Assembly: GCF_910594005.1 (NCBI RefSeq)
Contig: NC_057825.1
Coordinates: forward strand, 52,669,037-52,733,036
Direction: 5' to 3'
DNA from: Cervus elaphus
Lineage: Eukaryota > Chordata > Mammalia > Artiodactyla > Cervidae
DNA length: 64,000 nt
Within the stretch, counting starts at the first letter, position 1. Every line of letters starts with the position of its first letter. Positions 11,145 to 23,640 of the stretch are shown here, piece by piece. Below the pieces are notes generated by a model. That model saw only the letters and a program-made list of their open reading frames with translations. It was not told the DNA's origin and ran no database searches. A program made the translations under genes and the position numbers.

Positions 11145-14100
11145 ATGGCAACGGGACCACACCTATCAATAATTACCTTAAATGTAAATGGGTTGAATGC
11201 CCCAACCAAAAGACAAAGATTGGCTGAATGGATACAAAAACAAGACCCCCATATATGCTGTCTACAAGAGACCCACCTCAAAACAAGAGACACATACAGA
11301 CTAAAAGTGAAGGGCTGGAAAAAAATATTTCATGCAAATGGAGACCAAAAGAAAGCAGGAGTCGCAATACTCATATCAGATAAAATAGACTTTCAAATAA
11401 AAGCTGTGAAAAGAGACAAAGAAGGACACTACATAATGATCAAAGGATCAATCCAAGAAGAAGATATAACAATTATAAATATATATGCACCCAGCATAGA
11501 AGCACCGCAATATGTATGGCAAACACTAACGAGTATGAAAAAGGAAATTAATAGTAACACAATAATAGTGGGAGACTTTAATACCCCACTCACAACTATG
11601 GATAGATCAACTAAACAGAAAATTAACAAGGAAACACAAACTTTAAATGACACAATGGACCAGCTAGACCTAATTGATATCTATAGGACATTTCACCCCA
11701 AAACAATCAACCTCACCTTTTTCTCAAGTGCACACGGAACCTTCTCCAGAATAGATCACATCCTGGGCCATAAATCTAGTCTTGGAAAATTCAAAAAAAT
11801 TGAAATCATTCCAGTCACCTTTTCGGACCACAGTGCAGTAAGATTAGATCTCAATTACAGGAAAAAAATTGTTAAAAATTCAAACACCTGGAGGCTAAAT
11901 AACACGCTTCTGAATAACCAACAAATCATAGAAGAAATCAAAAAAGAAATCAAAATATGTATAGAAATGAATGAAAAAGAAAACACAACAACCCAAAACC
12001 TATGGGACACTGTAAAAGCAGTGCTAAGGGGAAGGTTCATAGCATTACAGGCTTACATCAAGAAACAAGAAAAAAGCCAAATAAATAACCTAACTCTACA
12101 CCTAAAGCAATTAGAGAAGGAAGAAATGAAGAACCCCAGGGTTAGCAGAAGGAAAGAAATCTTAAAAATTAAGGCAGAAATAAATGCAATAGAAACTAAA
12201 GAGACCATAGCAAAAATCAACAAAGCTAAAAGCCGGTTTTTTGAAAAAATAAAATTGACAAACCATTAGCAAGACTCATTAAGAAACAAAGAGAGAAGAA
12301 CCAAATTAACAAAATTAGAAATGAAAATGGAGAGATCACAACAGACAACACTGAAATACAAAGGATCATAAGAGACTACTACCAGCAGCTCTATGCCAAT
12401 AAAATGGACAACTTGGATGAAATGGACAAATTCTTAGAAAAGTATAACTTTCCAAAACTGAACCAGGAAGAAATAGAAGATCTTAACAGACCCATCACAG
12501 GCAAGGAAATCGAAAGTGTAATCAAAAATCTTCCAGCAAACAAAAGCCCAGGACCAGATGGCTTCACAGCTGAATTCTACAAAAAATTTAGAGAAGAGCT
12601 AACACCTATCTTACTCAAACTCTTCCAGAAAATTGCAGAAGAAGGTAAACTTCCAAACTCATTCTATGAGGCCACCATCACCCTAATTCCAAAACCAGAC
12701 AAGGATGCCACAAAAAAAGAAAACTACAGGCCAATATCACTGATGAACATAGATGCAAAAATCCTTAACAAAATTCTAGCAAACAGAATCCAACAACATA
12801 TTAAAAAAATCATACACCACGACCAAGTGGGCTTTATCCCAGGAATGCAAGGATTCTTCAATATCCGCAAATCAATCAATGTAATACACCACATTAACAA
12901 ATTGAAAGATAAAAACCATATGATTATCTCAATAGATGCAGAGAAAGCCTTTGACAAAATTCAACACCCATTTATGATTAAAACTCTCCAAAAAGCAGGA
13001 ATAGAAGGAACATACCTCAACATAATAAAAGCTATATATGACAAACCCACAGCAAGCATCACCCGCAATGGTGAAAAATTGAAAGCATTTCCCCTGAAAT
13101 CAGGAACAAGACAAGGGTGCCCACTCTCACCACTACTGTTCAACATAGTGTTGGAAGTTTTGGCCACAGCAATCAGAGCAGAAAAAGAAGTAAAAGCAAT
13201 CCAGATAGGAAAAGAAGAAGTGAAACTCTCACTGTTTGCAGATGACATGATCCTCTACATAGAAAACCCTAAAGACTCTACCAGAAAATTACTAGAACTA
13301 ATCAATGAATATAGTAAAGTTGCAGGATATAAAATTAACACACAGAAATCCCTTGCATTCCTATATACTAACAATGAAAAAACAGAAAGAGAAATTAAGG
13401 AAACAATACCATTCACCATTGCAACAAAAAGAATAAAATACTTAGGAGTATATCTACCTAAAGAAACAAAAGACCTATACATAGAAAACTATAAAACACT
13501 GATGAAAGAAATCAAAGAGGACACAAACAGATGGAGAAACATACCGTGTTCATGGATTGGAAGAATCAATATTGTCAAAATGGCTATTCTACCCAAAGCA
13601 ATCTATAGATTCAATGCAATCCCTATCAAGCTACCAACGGTATTTTTCACAGAACTAGACCAAAGAATTTCACAATTTGTATGGAAATACAAAAAACCTC
13701 GAATAGCCAAAGTAATCTTGAGAAAGAAGAATGGAACTGGAGGAATCAACCTGCCTGACTTCAGACTCTACTACAAAGCCACAGTCATCAAGACAGTGTG
13801 GTACTGGCACAAAGACAGAAATATAGACCAATGGAACAGAATAGAAAGCCCAGAGATAAATCCACGAACCTATGGACACCTTATCTTTGACAAAGGAGGC
13901 AAGGATATACAATGGAAAAAAGACAACCTCTTTAACAAGTGGTGCTGGGAAAACTGGTCAACCACTTGCAAAAGAATGAAACTAGAACACTTTCTAACAC
14001 CATACACAAAAATAAACTCAAAAATGGATTAAAGATCTAAATGTAAGACCAGAAACTATAAAACTCCTAGAGGAGAACATAGGCAAAACACTCTCCGACA

Positions 14101-14960
14101 TAAATCACAGCAAGATCCTCTATGACCCACCTCCCAGAATATTGGAAATAAAAGCAAAAATAAACAAATGGGATCTAATGAAACTTAAAAGCTTTTGCAC
14201 TACAAAAGAAACTATAAGTACGGTGAAAAGACAGCCTTCAGATTGGGAGAAAATAATAGCAAATGAAGCAACAGACAAAGGATTAATCTCAAAAATATAC
14301 AAGCAACTCCTACAGCTCAATTCCAGAAAAATAAATGACCCAATCAAAAAATGGGCCAGAGAACTAAACAGACATTTCTCCAAAGAAGACATACAGATGG
14401 CTAACAAACACATGAAAAGGTGCTCAACATCACTCATTATTAGAGAAATGCAAATCAAAACCACAATGAGGTACCATTACACACCAGTCAGGATGGCTGC
14501 TATCCAAAAGTCTACAAGCAATAAATGCTGGAGAGGGTGTGGAGAAAAGGGAACCCTCTTACACTGTTGGTGGGAATGCAAACTAGTACAGCCACTATGG
14601 AAAACAGTGTGGAGATTCCTTAAAAAACTGGAAATAGAACTGCCATATGACCCAGCAATCCCACTTCTGGGCATACACACTGAGGAAACCAGATCTGAAA
14701 GAGACACATGCACCCCAATGTTCATCGCAGCACTGTTTATAATAGCCAGGACATGGAAGCAACCTAGATGCCCATCAGCAGATGAATGGATAAGGAAGCT
14801 GTGGTACATATACACCATGGAATTTTACTCAGCCGTCAAAAAGAATTCATTTGAACCAGTCCTAATGAGATGGATGAAACTGGAGCCCCTTATACAGAGT
14901 GAAGTAAGCCAGAAAGATAAAGAACATTACAGCATACTAACACATATATATGGAATTTAG
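11145..14960 (+). pseudogene. L1 ORF2p, endonuclease-reverse transcriptase, two frameshifts
   Basis: Read in three frame segments. Segment 1 (11145-about 12250) holds the APE-type endonuclease. Its expected acidic and histidine residues are present: E42 in LQETH, D144 and N146 in GDFN, D204 in RIDH, and D228 and H229 in SDHS. Segment 2 (about 12250-14032) holds the reverse transcriptase, with the palm motif FADD at 13235-13246 and the upstream RQGCPLSP block. Segment 3 (about 14025-14960) holds the C-terminal Cys/His segment (Cys codons from 14526 to 14577). The first break is a small deletion near 12250 and the second is one extra A in a run at about 14021. ORF2p would nick DNA and prime cDNA on it. 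This copy cannot make the full protein unless the breaks are assembly errors. Confidence 0.93.
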
Positions 14961-15311
14961 AAAGATGGTAACGATAACCCTATATGCAAAACAGAAAAAG
15001 AGACACAGAAATACAGAACAGACTTTTGAACTCTGTGGGAGAAGGTGAGGGTGGGATGTTTCAAAAGAACAGCATGTATACTATCTATGGTGAAACAGAT
15101 CACCAGCCCAGGTGGGATGCATGAGACAAGTGCTCGGGCCTGGTACACTGGGAAGACCCAGAGGAATCGGGTGGAGAGGGAGATGGGAGGGGGGATTGGG
15201 ATGGGGAATAAGTATAAATCTATGGCTGATTCATATCAATGTATGCCAAAACCCACTGAAATGTTGTGAAGTAATTAGCCTCCAACTAATAAAAAATTAA
15301 AAAAAAAAAAA
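14961..15311 (+). promoter_or_regulatory. L1 3-prime UTR, G-rich tract, poly(A) signal and tail
   Basis: Contains a polypurine/G-rich tract at about 15168-15207 with at least four GGG runs, a feature of many mammalian L1 3-prime UTRs. AATAAA lies at 15288-15293 and the A-tail at about 15299-15311 merges into the A-start of the target duplication. The same terminus appears truncated at 42593, 48240 and 54892. Confidence 0.88.
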
Positions 15312-15460
15312 AAAAAGTCTGGTGGAATCAGATTTTATGTAAGTCATGAAGCGAGTGCATTTGGTGAGTGCAAACTTTTGACCCTTTTTAAATCATATTA
15401 CCTAGATGTCAATATTTTCTATTTACACATGAGTGACTCAAATCAGGTGATTTGGCATTA

Positions 15461-15560
15461 TTCGCCTGGAGAATTCCTTGGACAGAGGAGCCTGGCAGGC
15501 TGAGGTCTATGGGGTTGCAGAGTTGGACACGACTAAAGCAGCTAAGCACAGAGCAGGCAG
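15461..15560 (+). mobile_element. Truncated Bov-tA-type SINE
   Basis: Only the 3-prime half is present, from cgcctggagaattccttgg to agttggacacgactaaagc. The tRNA head is absent. Confidence 0.82.
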
Positions 15561-16245
15561 TGTACCACCACTTGAAACATGGCTGTACACAATTTCAGCT
15601 GAAATTTTGTTGTAAAGTTTTGTGATAAACAGAGTGAGGACTTAGGTTGGAGTCCAAGGAACTTGGTTTTCGTTTGAATCTCTGGTCTGTTATCAACTCA
15701 CTATGGAAGTTTAGACAAATCGTTTACTAACAAGTGGGGAGCCCAAATTGTTCTTTGCCTCTTTCTTTAAAAGATAATGATCCATCATTTGCCAAGAACA
15801 ATATGTATTTATCTCTTCTCACTTTATTGTACATTCTGATTGTATCTCATTCCTGCCTTAGAGATTTTCATTAGTAGTAATTATACACACACACACAAAA
15901 AAAGAAGTAACCATTTCTATATCATCTTCCTTCAGGTGCTTGAAATGGAGTGTTGTCAGTTTCTCAAACTCAAAAATCACCTGGCTGTTCTCAGATGCCA
16001 GGCAGAGTGTGGAAATTTTTATTGTCAGATTTGTAAACCAAACAATTTCTGTTTCAGAAATATTTTATCACATTATAAATCAGCACCAAATGATATAATC
16101 TTACTTTAGTAATAAGTAAATTATTTAAATTAATTAATAATATTTAGAATAATATTAAGCATATGAAGAATGAGTTCCTTGGCATATACTTCTCTTTTTT
16201 AAAAAATAGTATCCACATATTCTAAAGTGTGATTTTTTTATAATT
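15561..16245. other. Unassigned sequence
   Basis: No recognised element. A short (CA)n lies at 15886-15897. Confidence 0.4.
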
Positions 16246-16370
16246 AGGTCAGAATACTGGAGTGGTTTGCCATTTCCTCCTCCAGGGGATCTTCCCAACC
16301 CAGAGATTGAACCCAGGTCTCCCGAATTGCAGGAGGATTCTTTACCAGCTGAGCCACAAGGGAAGCCCCA
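16246..16370 (-). mobile_element. Bov-tA-type SINE, head part
   Basis: Antisense. It runs from the tail middle (gaatactggagtggtttgcc) to the complete head (ccagctgagccacaaggga). The 3-prime part of the SINE is missing. Confidence 0.86.
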
Positions 16371-16811
16371 AAGACCATCACGGACAATGCCATTGTCATT
16401 TTCTCTGAATGAGTCCATTATTCTGAAAAATAATTGCACATTCAGCAATAGCATATCAGATCCTCCAATTTCATTTCTTTTTTATTTTCCGCAGCAGAGT
16501 TGAGTGTAGAAGAGGGTTTAATTTTTTTTTTACTTTCTCCTTGCTAGTTTTAGTTATTCACAGTAATTTAAGAATTGTGGTAAAAACTTCCTTTTGTTCA
16601 TTTCAGCATTTTCAATGGGACTGAGTTTGCCAGCTAGCAGATTAAATTGCCTATGGAATTACAATAGTCCAGTGATGTCAGTTTCTATATGAGACTTTCT
16701 CAGTCCGGATTTTTAGTAAACAGTATCGGCTATGATATTACTTTCCCTTCTTAAATTGCTCAAAGTCACTTTCCCTTTTCATGTAATAAAGAAGCAAATA
16801 GTCATGTATGT
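16371..16811. other. Unassigned sequence
   Basis: Nothing recognised. Confidence 0.4.
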
Positions 16812-17010
16812 TGGGCTTCCTGAGTGGCTCCAGTGGTAAAGAATCCTCCTGCCAATGCAGGAGACATGGGTTCGATCCCTGGATCAGGAAAATCCCCTGG
16901 AGGAGAAAATGGCAAACCACTCCAGTATTCTTGCCTAGAAAACCCCATGGAACCTGCATGCTCCCTGGGGTCTTACAGAGTCAAACACTACTTAGTGACC
17001 AAACAATGGC
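16812..17010 (+). mobile_element. Bov-tA-type SINE
   Basis: Nearly full-length, sense. The head is ggcttcctgagtggctccag and the tail ends around agtcaaacactacttagtg. Confidence 0.87.
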
Positions 17011-17981
17011 AGCGCCTGTCATATATGTTAGCTCTAGTAAAAACTCTGTTATCTAGTTCAGTGATCTTTTATTTTATTTGTTGGTAAAATGTGTAACTAC
17101 AGGGGTAAGTAACTGGTCTCAAGATCACAGAGTGAATTTGTTCTTTAGATTTGACTCTGATTCCAGTGAAGATACTCAATATCTATTTGGGAATAAGATA
17201 CTCATTTTCAAAAGCTTTCACATCTGTTAGTGTTAATTAACCTATAACCACAAAGTAGGCTCAAACAATTTAGAATATTTTCAAAAAAGTTAATGGTAAC
17301 AAATAATTTCATATGAACTCTTAGTTGTCTGGTGAATTAAACTCACCCTGTTGTGGCCATTGAAACTTTTTCTGACCTATAATATAAAAGTTTGACTTCT
17401 ATCTTCTGTTGAAAGAAATGCCTTTAAGCTCATAAAGTCAGATTCTTTCACTGACTCCCAGTGGATGCAAAGAGTCAGTCCTATTTAAATTCTTCACAAA
17501 TACAGTGAGCATAAGAGTGTATGCTCATAAATACTTCATTGTTTTTAGTTGTACTTTAAATAATAAATATGCTTGGTTTGGTGAATTTTGGTTTTTAAAC
17601 ATGAAGCCCATTGTTTTCATTAAAATAGCTTTAAAAGACTTTTTCTTTTCTAGTGTTCATCTAGAATTACTGACATATTAAGAATATCCAGTTTAAACTG
17701 ATAAAATGAGAGCAAACATTTAAATCAAAACTGAATTTTAGGTTCATGACAAGTGCTCTAAAAATGGCCCATGGCAGGTGTTCAAAACTGATTCTTATAT
17801 TCGGTCACGGGAATGATCTGCACGTTCACATAATTATGAACATTTCTGTTCACAGAGTTTTGTGTGAAGTATTAGTAGACATTGATGTTGGAAACTCAAT
17901 AGAGTCTTTTCTAGTCTTAGAACTCAGGCTTTCTGTTGGACTATAGCAAAGTAAATATATTTTCTTATATGTACATCCAAA
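17011..17981. other. Unassigned AT-rich sequence
   Basis: No recognised element. The 66-codon frame at 17746-17946 has no family signature. Confidence 0.4.
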
Positions 17982-19440
17982 AGGGATGCTATTTCAAATC
18001 CTAAAAAAGGATGCTGTTAAAGTTCTGTACTCAATATACCAACAAATTTGGGAAACTGAGCAGTGGCCACAGGACTGGAAAATGTCAGTTTTCATTCCAA
18101 TCCCAAAGTAAAGCAATGTCAAAGAATGTTCAAACTACCATACAATTGTAAATTCGTAAAGTAATGCTCACACACTAGTAAAGTAACGCTCAAAATCCTC
18201 CAAGCCAGGCTTCAACAGTACATGAACTGTGACCTTCCAGATGGTCAAACTGGATTTAAAAAAGGCAGAGGAACTCAGAGATCAAATTGCCAACATCCAT
18301 TGGATCACCAAAAAAGGAAGAGAGTTCCAGAAAAATATCTACATCTTTATTGACATCTATAGCTTTATTGACTATGTCAAAGTCTTTGACTGTGTAGATC
18401 ACAACAAGCTGTGGAAAATTCTTCAAGAGATGGGAATACCAGACCACCTGACCTGTCTCCTGAGAAATCTGTATGCAGGTCAAGAAGCAACAGTTATAAC
18501 TGGACACTGAACAACAGACTGGTTCCAAATCAGGAAAGGAGTACATCAAGACTGTATATTGTCACCCAGCTTATTTAACTTATATACAGAGTACATCATG
18601 TGACATGACGGGCTGAATGAAGCACAAGTTAGAATCAAGATTACCAGAAGAAATATCAATAACCTCAGATTTACAGATGGCACCACCCTTGTGGCAGAAA
18701 AAGAACTAGCTTCTTGATGAAAGTGAAAGAGGAGAGTGAAAAAGGCGAGTTAAAACTCAACATTTGAAAAAACAAAGATCATGGCATCTGGTCCCATCAC
18801 TTCAAGGCAAATAGATGAGCAAACAATGGAAACAGTGACAGACTCTACTTTTTTGAGCTCTAAAATCACTACAGATGGTGATTGCAGCCATTAAATTAAA
18901 AGACACTTACTCTTTGGAAGGAAAGCTATGACCAACTTAGAGAGCATATTAAAAAGCAGAGACATTGCTTTTTAATTGCTGACAAAGGTCCATCTAGTCA
19001 AAGTTATGGTTTCTCCAGTAGTCATGTATGGATGTGAGAGTTGGACTAAGGAAAGCTGAGTGCCGAAGAATTGATACTTTTGAACTGTGTTGTTGGAGAA
19101 GACTCTTGAGAGTCCCTTGGACTGCAAGGAGATTCAACCAGTCCATCCTAAAGGAAATCAGTCCTGAATGTTCATTGGAAGGACTGACATTGAAGCTGAA
19201 ACTCCAATCCTTTGGCCACCTGATGTGAAGACCTGACTCCTTGGAAAATACCCTCATGCTGGGAAAGATTGAAGCAGGAGGAGAAGGGGATGACAGAGAA
19301 TGAGATGGCTGGATGGCATCACTGACTCAATGGACATGAGTTTGAGAAAGCTCTGGAAATTAGTAATGGACAGGGAGGCCTTCCATGCTGCAGTCCATGG
19401 GGTCACAAAGAGTTGGACATGACTGAACCGAACTGAACTG
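17982..19440 (+). mobile_element. BovB (RTE) LINE, 5-prime truncated, decayed
   Basis: Contains the BovB reverse transcriptase coding region. Recognisable pieces are FIDYVKVFDCVDHNKLWKI and LLRNLYAGQEATV near 18360-18490. A degraded palm block lies near 18660 (ttacagatggcacc where RT normally encodes YADD). The C-terminal ESWTKE-like and LRVPWTARR coding lies near 19030-19130. The end carries the typical gaactgaactgaa tail. Many stops and indels make it non-functional. BovB is ruminant-abundant and is thought to have arrived by horizontal transfer in an ancestor. Confidence 0.93.
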
Positions 19441-19537
19441 AAAAAAGATGATAAGAATATTGACTTTTTTGTATGAGAATCTTAGGTGTAAATTTGCATA
19501 CAGGAGAATGGCAGTATTGATATATAAGAAAAACAAT

Positions 19538-19735
19538 CAGTCTCTTTTGTGGCTCAGTTGAGAAAGAATCCTCTTGCAATGTGGGAGACCTGGCTTTAAT
19601 CCGTGGGTTGGGAAGATCCCTTGGGGAAGGGAGTGGCTACCCACTCCAGTATTCTGGCATGGAGAATTCCATGGACTGTATAGGCCATGGGTTCTCAAAG
19701 AGTCAGACACAACTGAGTGATTTTCACCTCACTTC
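19538..19735 (+). mobile_element. Bov-tA-type SINE
   Basis: Full-length sense SINE 100 bp downstream of the BovB end. Its tail reads agtcagacacaactgagtga. Confidence 0.87.
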
Positions 19736-21361
19736 ATTATTTATATTAATAATAAAGCAAAATATTACTAAAAATTTATGATGCTATATGTTGTCAATAA
19801 ATTATGTTTAAATTCATATATTTTATAAGAAGTGAATGAAAAAGCTCAAAATGTCTTTATCAGTAATTGATATATGTATATACTTATACATGTGCATTTT
19901 GTCTATATTTACTATATATGTGTGTATAAAATATATTATACATATTTTGATATATATGTATGCATGCATTATTTGCACTGCAAAAAATCCATATGCATGT
20001 ATATAAACATACGTTTATACTTGCAAACATATGCAAGAATGCTAAGTGGTGTAAGGATATTTCAGGATTACAAAGAGCTCTTTGAAACAGAAACATTCAG
20101 AAAATTTGATGAAATTATTTGAGCAGTATTACTATTGAAAAAGAGAAAAAAATAGAAAAGCAAAGTGATTTAAATTAAGAATGTAATTTATAGGCAACTT
20201 TCAAACAATAAAAAAGAAAGTCTAGATTGAATATCCTAGATAAGGATTTATATTAGAAGCATATAAGGGAGAAAAAAATTTAAGGGATAAAAAAATCATT
20301 ATTTAACAATATTAAAATATTTTAGAGAATGTAATGGAATGGTGATGTCATTTATTCAGTTAATGAAAACAGTTTCACCAATTATTCAGACTAGAAGCAA
20401 AATTCACTTTATAGCTTCTACTAAGCAAGTGGTTCAAATCAGTGTTTATGAAGGATTTGGTTATACTGTTTGTCCTTTGTTAAGTCCTGCAATGGCAAAC
20501 AGACAAATCATCGTTTGTATTCAGGTTTACATATTAGTATCATAAGTTCTGCTAAAATCATCCCTTTTTATCCCTTTATGTGATATAGCTATCATCGAAC
20601 ACATTTAGACTCAAAAAGAGAAAGAAAAACAATACAGGCATCAGAGCATTGTTCAAGTATCATCTAAGCATGTTTCAGACAGAGAATCAGCAACTTTTAC
20701 TTTTTCCTTGCTTTCTGACAAATTATGTGTGCTAACAATGACTTGTTTCTCTGAGGAACAATTTTTTGTGTGTGATGGTGATGCTATTATTCAATTTTCC
20801 CATAATTCTCTGGATGTATGCTTTTAAACTATAAAATAATTAATTATAATTTATTTGTCAAATGTTTCCTTGAGAATAATGTATTTTAAGATAGCTTGAG
20901 AAAGCACCTTTCATACTATTAAACACTGTAGCAGACAAGGATTCATAGTGTTTTTTTGATACAAAGGTAAATTTATAGCTATGAAATGTATCCTTATATC
21001 ATAATTATCTTAGCTTACAGGTGCCATTATTTGTATTAAATAGACTTGACTGAACCATTCAAAAATACATTTTCAATATTATTCAACTCATGGAGAGTAT
21101 TTTCACTAAATTTTAAAAAGAAAGATGTTACTAAATGTAACTTCAGTTTTAATCAAAGGCAGAATCTTTTGGTAACAAAATTTGATCAAAAAGCATTTCA
21201 GTGTTTTCCTTTAGCTTCTGCCTGAAGTCTTTGGTGACTTTAAGACACCTCAGGCTTACCATGAGTTGTTTACATGTTCTTCTACATTACCTTTGCTTAA
21301 TTAACTAGATTTTAAATTTTGTAGTTTGAGCAAAAACTCAGGCAACAAAACTACAAATTAT
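19736..21361. other. Unassigned AT-rich sequence
   Basis: About 1.6 kb with no recognised element. Irregular (TA)-rich sequence lies at 19870-20010. I see no coding or RNA signature. Confidence 0.4.
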
Positions 21362-21675
21362 TAATAATTTATTTTTTTTATTTTGCATTGGGGTGATACT
21401 GATTAACAATGTTGTGATACTTTCATGTGAATAGTGAAGAAATTCAGCCAACATATACATGTAGACATTCTCCCCCAAACTCCCCTCCCATCCAGGCTGC
21501 CACATATATTGAGCAGAGATCCATGTACTTTACAGTGAGTCCTTGTTGGTTATCCATTTTAAATACAGCAATGTGTACATGTCCATCCTTTACACCCATT
21601 CTTCCCCCTGGTAACCATAAGTTCATTCTCTGTGTCTGTAAGTCTCTTTCTGTTTTGTAATTTCATTAGATTACT
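21362..21675 (-). mobile_element. Old L1 3-prime end
   Basis: Antisense. It opens with a T-rich tract and shows reverse complements of the artiodactyl L1 3-prime terminal region (tccttgttggttatccattt, ccccctggtaaccataagtt). The frames at 21427-21660 are shadows of it. Confidence 0.78.
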
Positions 21676-22475
21676 AACAATTTCAACCTTCTAATTTCCA
21701 GCGCTGACAAATGCCACCCTACGTGTTGCTTAAGTATTTAAATGCTTCCATACAAGTTGCAAATATCTTGTGTTCAACCTCTCACCCACTCTGGTGCTGC
21801 CTGTGTTCTCCTGTTCCCAGAAATGCCCCAAGCATCAAGACTAATCCAACAGGTTTTTTCTTCAGCAATAAATGTAGCTTCAGTTCTGATTTGCATGTAC
21901 TCATTCTTCACAAATTATCAAATAATGTAAATATCAGTCAATTACCTCCAACCTATAACACTTCCTTCAAACATTCCATGAAAGGAAAGATGAAGGAAGG
22001 AAAAAGCTATGTTACTGGCAATAGTTAGCGTCATCCTGCTTCAGTTGCATACAGAAAATATGCTCAGTGAGTCACTAAGTCTGTTTTTCCAGCAGACACA
22101 CACCGCTCAAAGGGAAGCGGAAGGAAGAGGTGACAGACTAGACAGATAGACAGCTGGGTGACACGGACTGCTGAGCCTTTACAACAGTCACTGTTGAATT
22201 GTGTACAATAAGCGTAGCAAATCTCATCTTATTATTTCCCAGATTATTATATTTTTACCATCAGTCAGTCAGTTGATACCGGAGTCACAAATATTCACCA
22301 AATATTATCAAAACACCTTCAAATACATGGAAAAGGTTATTAAAAATATAATCAGAGAACTATACATCTTAAATAATGTTCATTTTAAATTTTCACAAAG
22401 AAAAATGCAAGAGAAATGCACCCATTGTTAACCCAGTCAAGTTAAAAACTCTAACTTTAACAGGGATGTGTTACA
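21676..22475. other. Unassigned sequence
   Basis: No recognised repeat. The 105-codon frame at 21711-22028 has no domain I know and has A-rich codons at its end, so I do not call it a gene. Confidence 0.4.
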
Positions 22476-22680
22476 TCAGGCAGGTGGCGCTAGTGGTAAA
22501 GAACCTGCCTGCCAATGTATGAGACGTGGGTTCAGTCCCTGAGTGGGGAAGATCCCCTGGAGGAGGACATGGCAACCCACTTCAGTATTCCTGACTGGGA
22601 AACCCCATGGACACAGGACCCTGGTGGGCTTAAATCCACAGGGTCGTCAGACATGACTGAAACGATTTAGCAAGCACCTC
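22476..22680 (+). mobile_element. Bov-tA-type SINE
   Basis: Full-length sense SINE. Head gtggcgctagtggtaaagaa, tail ending at cagacatgactgaaacgatt. Confidence 0.87.
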
Positions 22681-22965
22681 AGGCAGAGGGTGAAGTTAAC
22701 TCAGAAAATAATTTTTGAACAAAAATGAAAACTATACAGCACAAGACACTTGGAATTTATTAATTCATATCTTATGACAACAGGACTAAAATATACCTTT
22801 GCAGTATTTGTGTATAAGGGGATTGCTATGCCGATTTTTGGTATAAATAGCTTTGATGCACTATGTTAGGGATAATAAATTGGGAGTTAAATTCTTGAAG
22901 AGGACACACGACTTTCATCTGCAAAATTAAAGATTTATTAATGTTATACTACTTAAATTTAAGTT

Positions 22966-23148
22966 TTAAGTGAAAGTCGCTCAGTCGTGTCCAACTCTTT
23001 GTGTGTAGTCCATGGAATTATCCAGGCCAGAATACTGGAGTGGGTAGCCATTCACCTCTCCAGGGGATCTTCCCAGCCCAAGGGTCAAACCCAGGTCACC
23101 CACATAGAAGGCAGGTTCTTTACCATCTGAGCCACCAGGGAAGTCCCA
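22966..23148 (-). mobile_element. Bov-tA-type SINE
   Basis: Full-length antisense copy. The 3-prime end at left reads gtgaaagtcgctcagtcgtg and the head at right reads gagccaccagggaagtccc. Confidence 0.9.
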
Positions 23149-23438
23149 CTTAATACTACTAAAATAGCACCCAATCCACATTCCAAATTTTACAAAAGAA
23201 TGAAGCCCAAAGAAAAGAACTAACTTATTCATAGTCCAGTATGCAGTGAGTTACTTTAAGGGTACATATTTACTTACAATGTGTCATTCTGAGTTTTAGA
23301 AATAACTCAGACACATTAGTTGTGCCTCTGCATTTATCAAGTCAGAGGACTTCCTTGATTGGGTGACTGAATTGTCTTAGAATTATTTCTAATGAAAACT
23401 GCTATTACAACACCAATTTTAAGTCTTTAGTGTAATAT

Positions 23439-23640
23439 GTGGAGGTTTTAGTCTCTCAGTCGTGTCTGACTCTTTGTGGCCCTGTAAACTATAGCTTGCC
23501 AGGCTCCTCTGTCCATGGGATTCTCCAGGCAAGAAGACTGGAGTTGTCATGCACTCCTTCAGGGGATCTTCCCTTTCCAGGAATCGAATTCACATCTCTT
23601 ACGTCTCCTGCGTGGGCAGCTGGGTTCTTTACAATATAGC
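23439..23640 (-). mobile_element. Bov-tA-type SINE
   Basis: Antisense copy whose head is diverged (gcagctgggttctttac). The tail is typical (gtctctcagtcgtgtctgac). Confidence 0.85.

Larger units (their letters stand above)
7542..15327 (+). mobile_element. Full-length LINE-1 with target-site duplications
   Basis: A complete L1 of about 7.75 kb. The sequence shows a perfect 16-bp direct repeat (aaaaagtctggtggaa) at 7542-7557 and 15312-15327, the mark of target-primed insertion. The body begins with the gatggcggaggagtaggac type 5-prime end. It then has a 2.6-kb 5-prime UTR, ORF1 (10167-11093), a 51-bp spacer, ORF2 (11145-14960, two frameshifts), a 3-prime UTR with a G-rich tract, an AATAAA at 15288 and an A tail of about 17. 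The intact ORF1, the lack of in-frame stops in ORF2 and the perfect duplication show that it is recent. It belongs to the ruminant L1 lineage. As it stands it is probably not autonomous because ORF2 is split. Confidence 0.97.

Noticed and set aside
10397..13912. Many antisense frames of 60-124 codons across ORF1 and ORF2
   Set aside because: Shadows of A-rich L1 coding on the other strand: hydrophobic, F/S/L-rich, with no motif.
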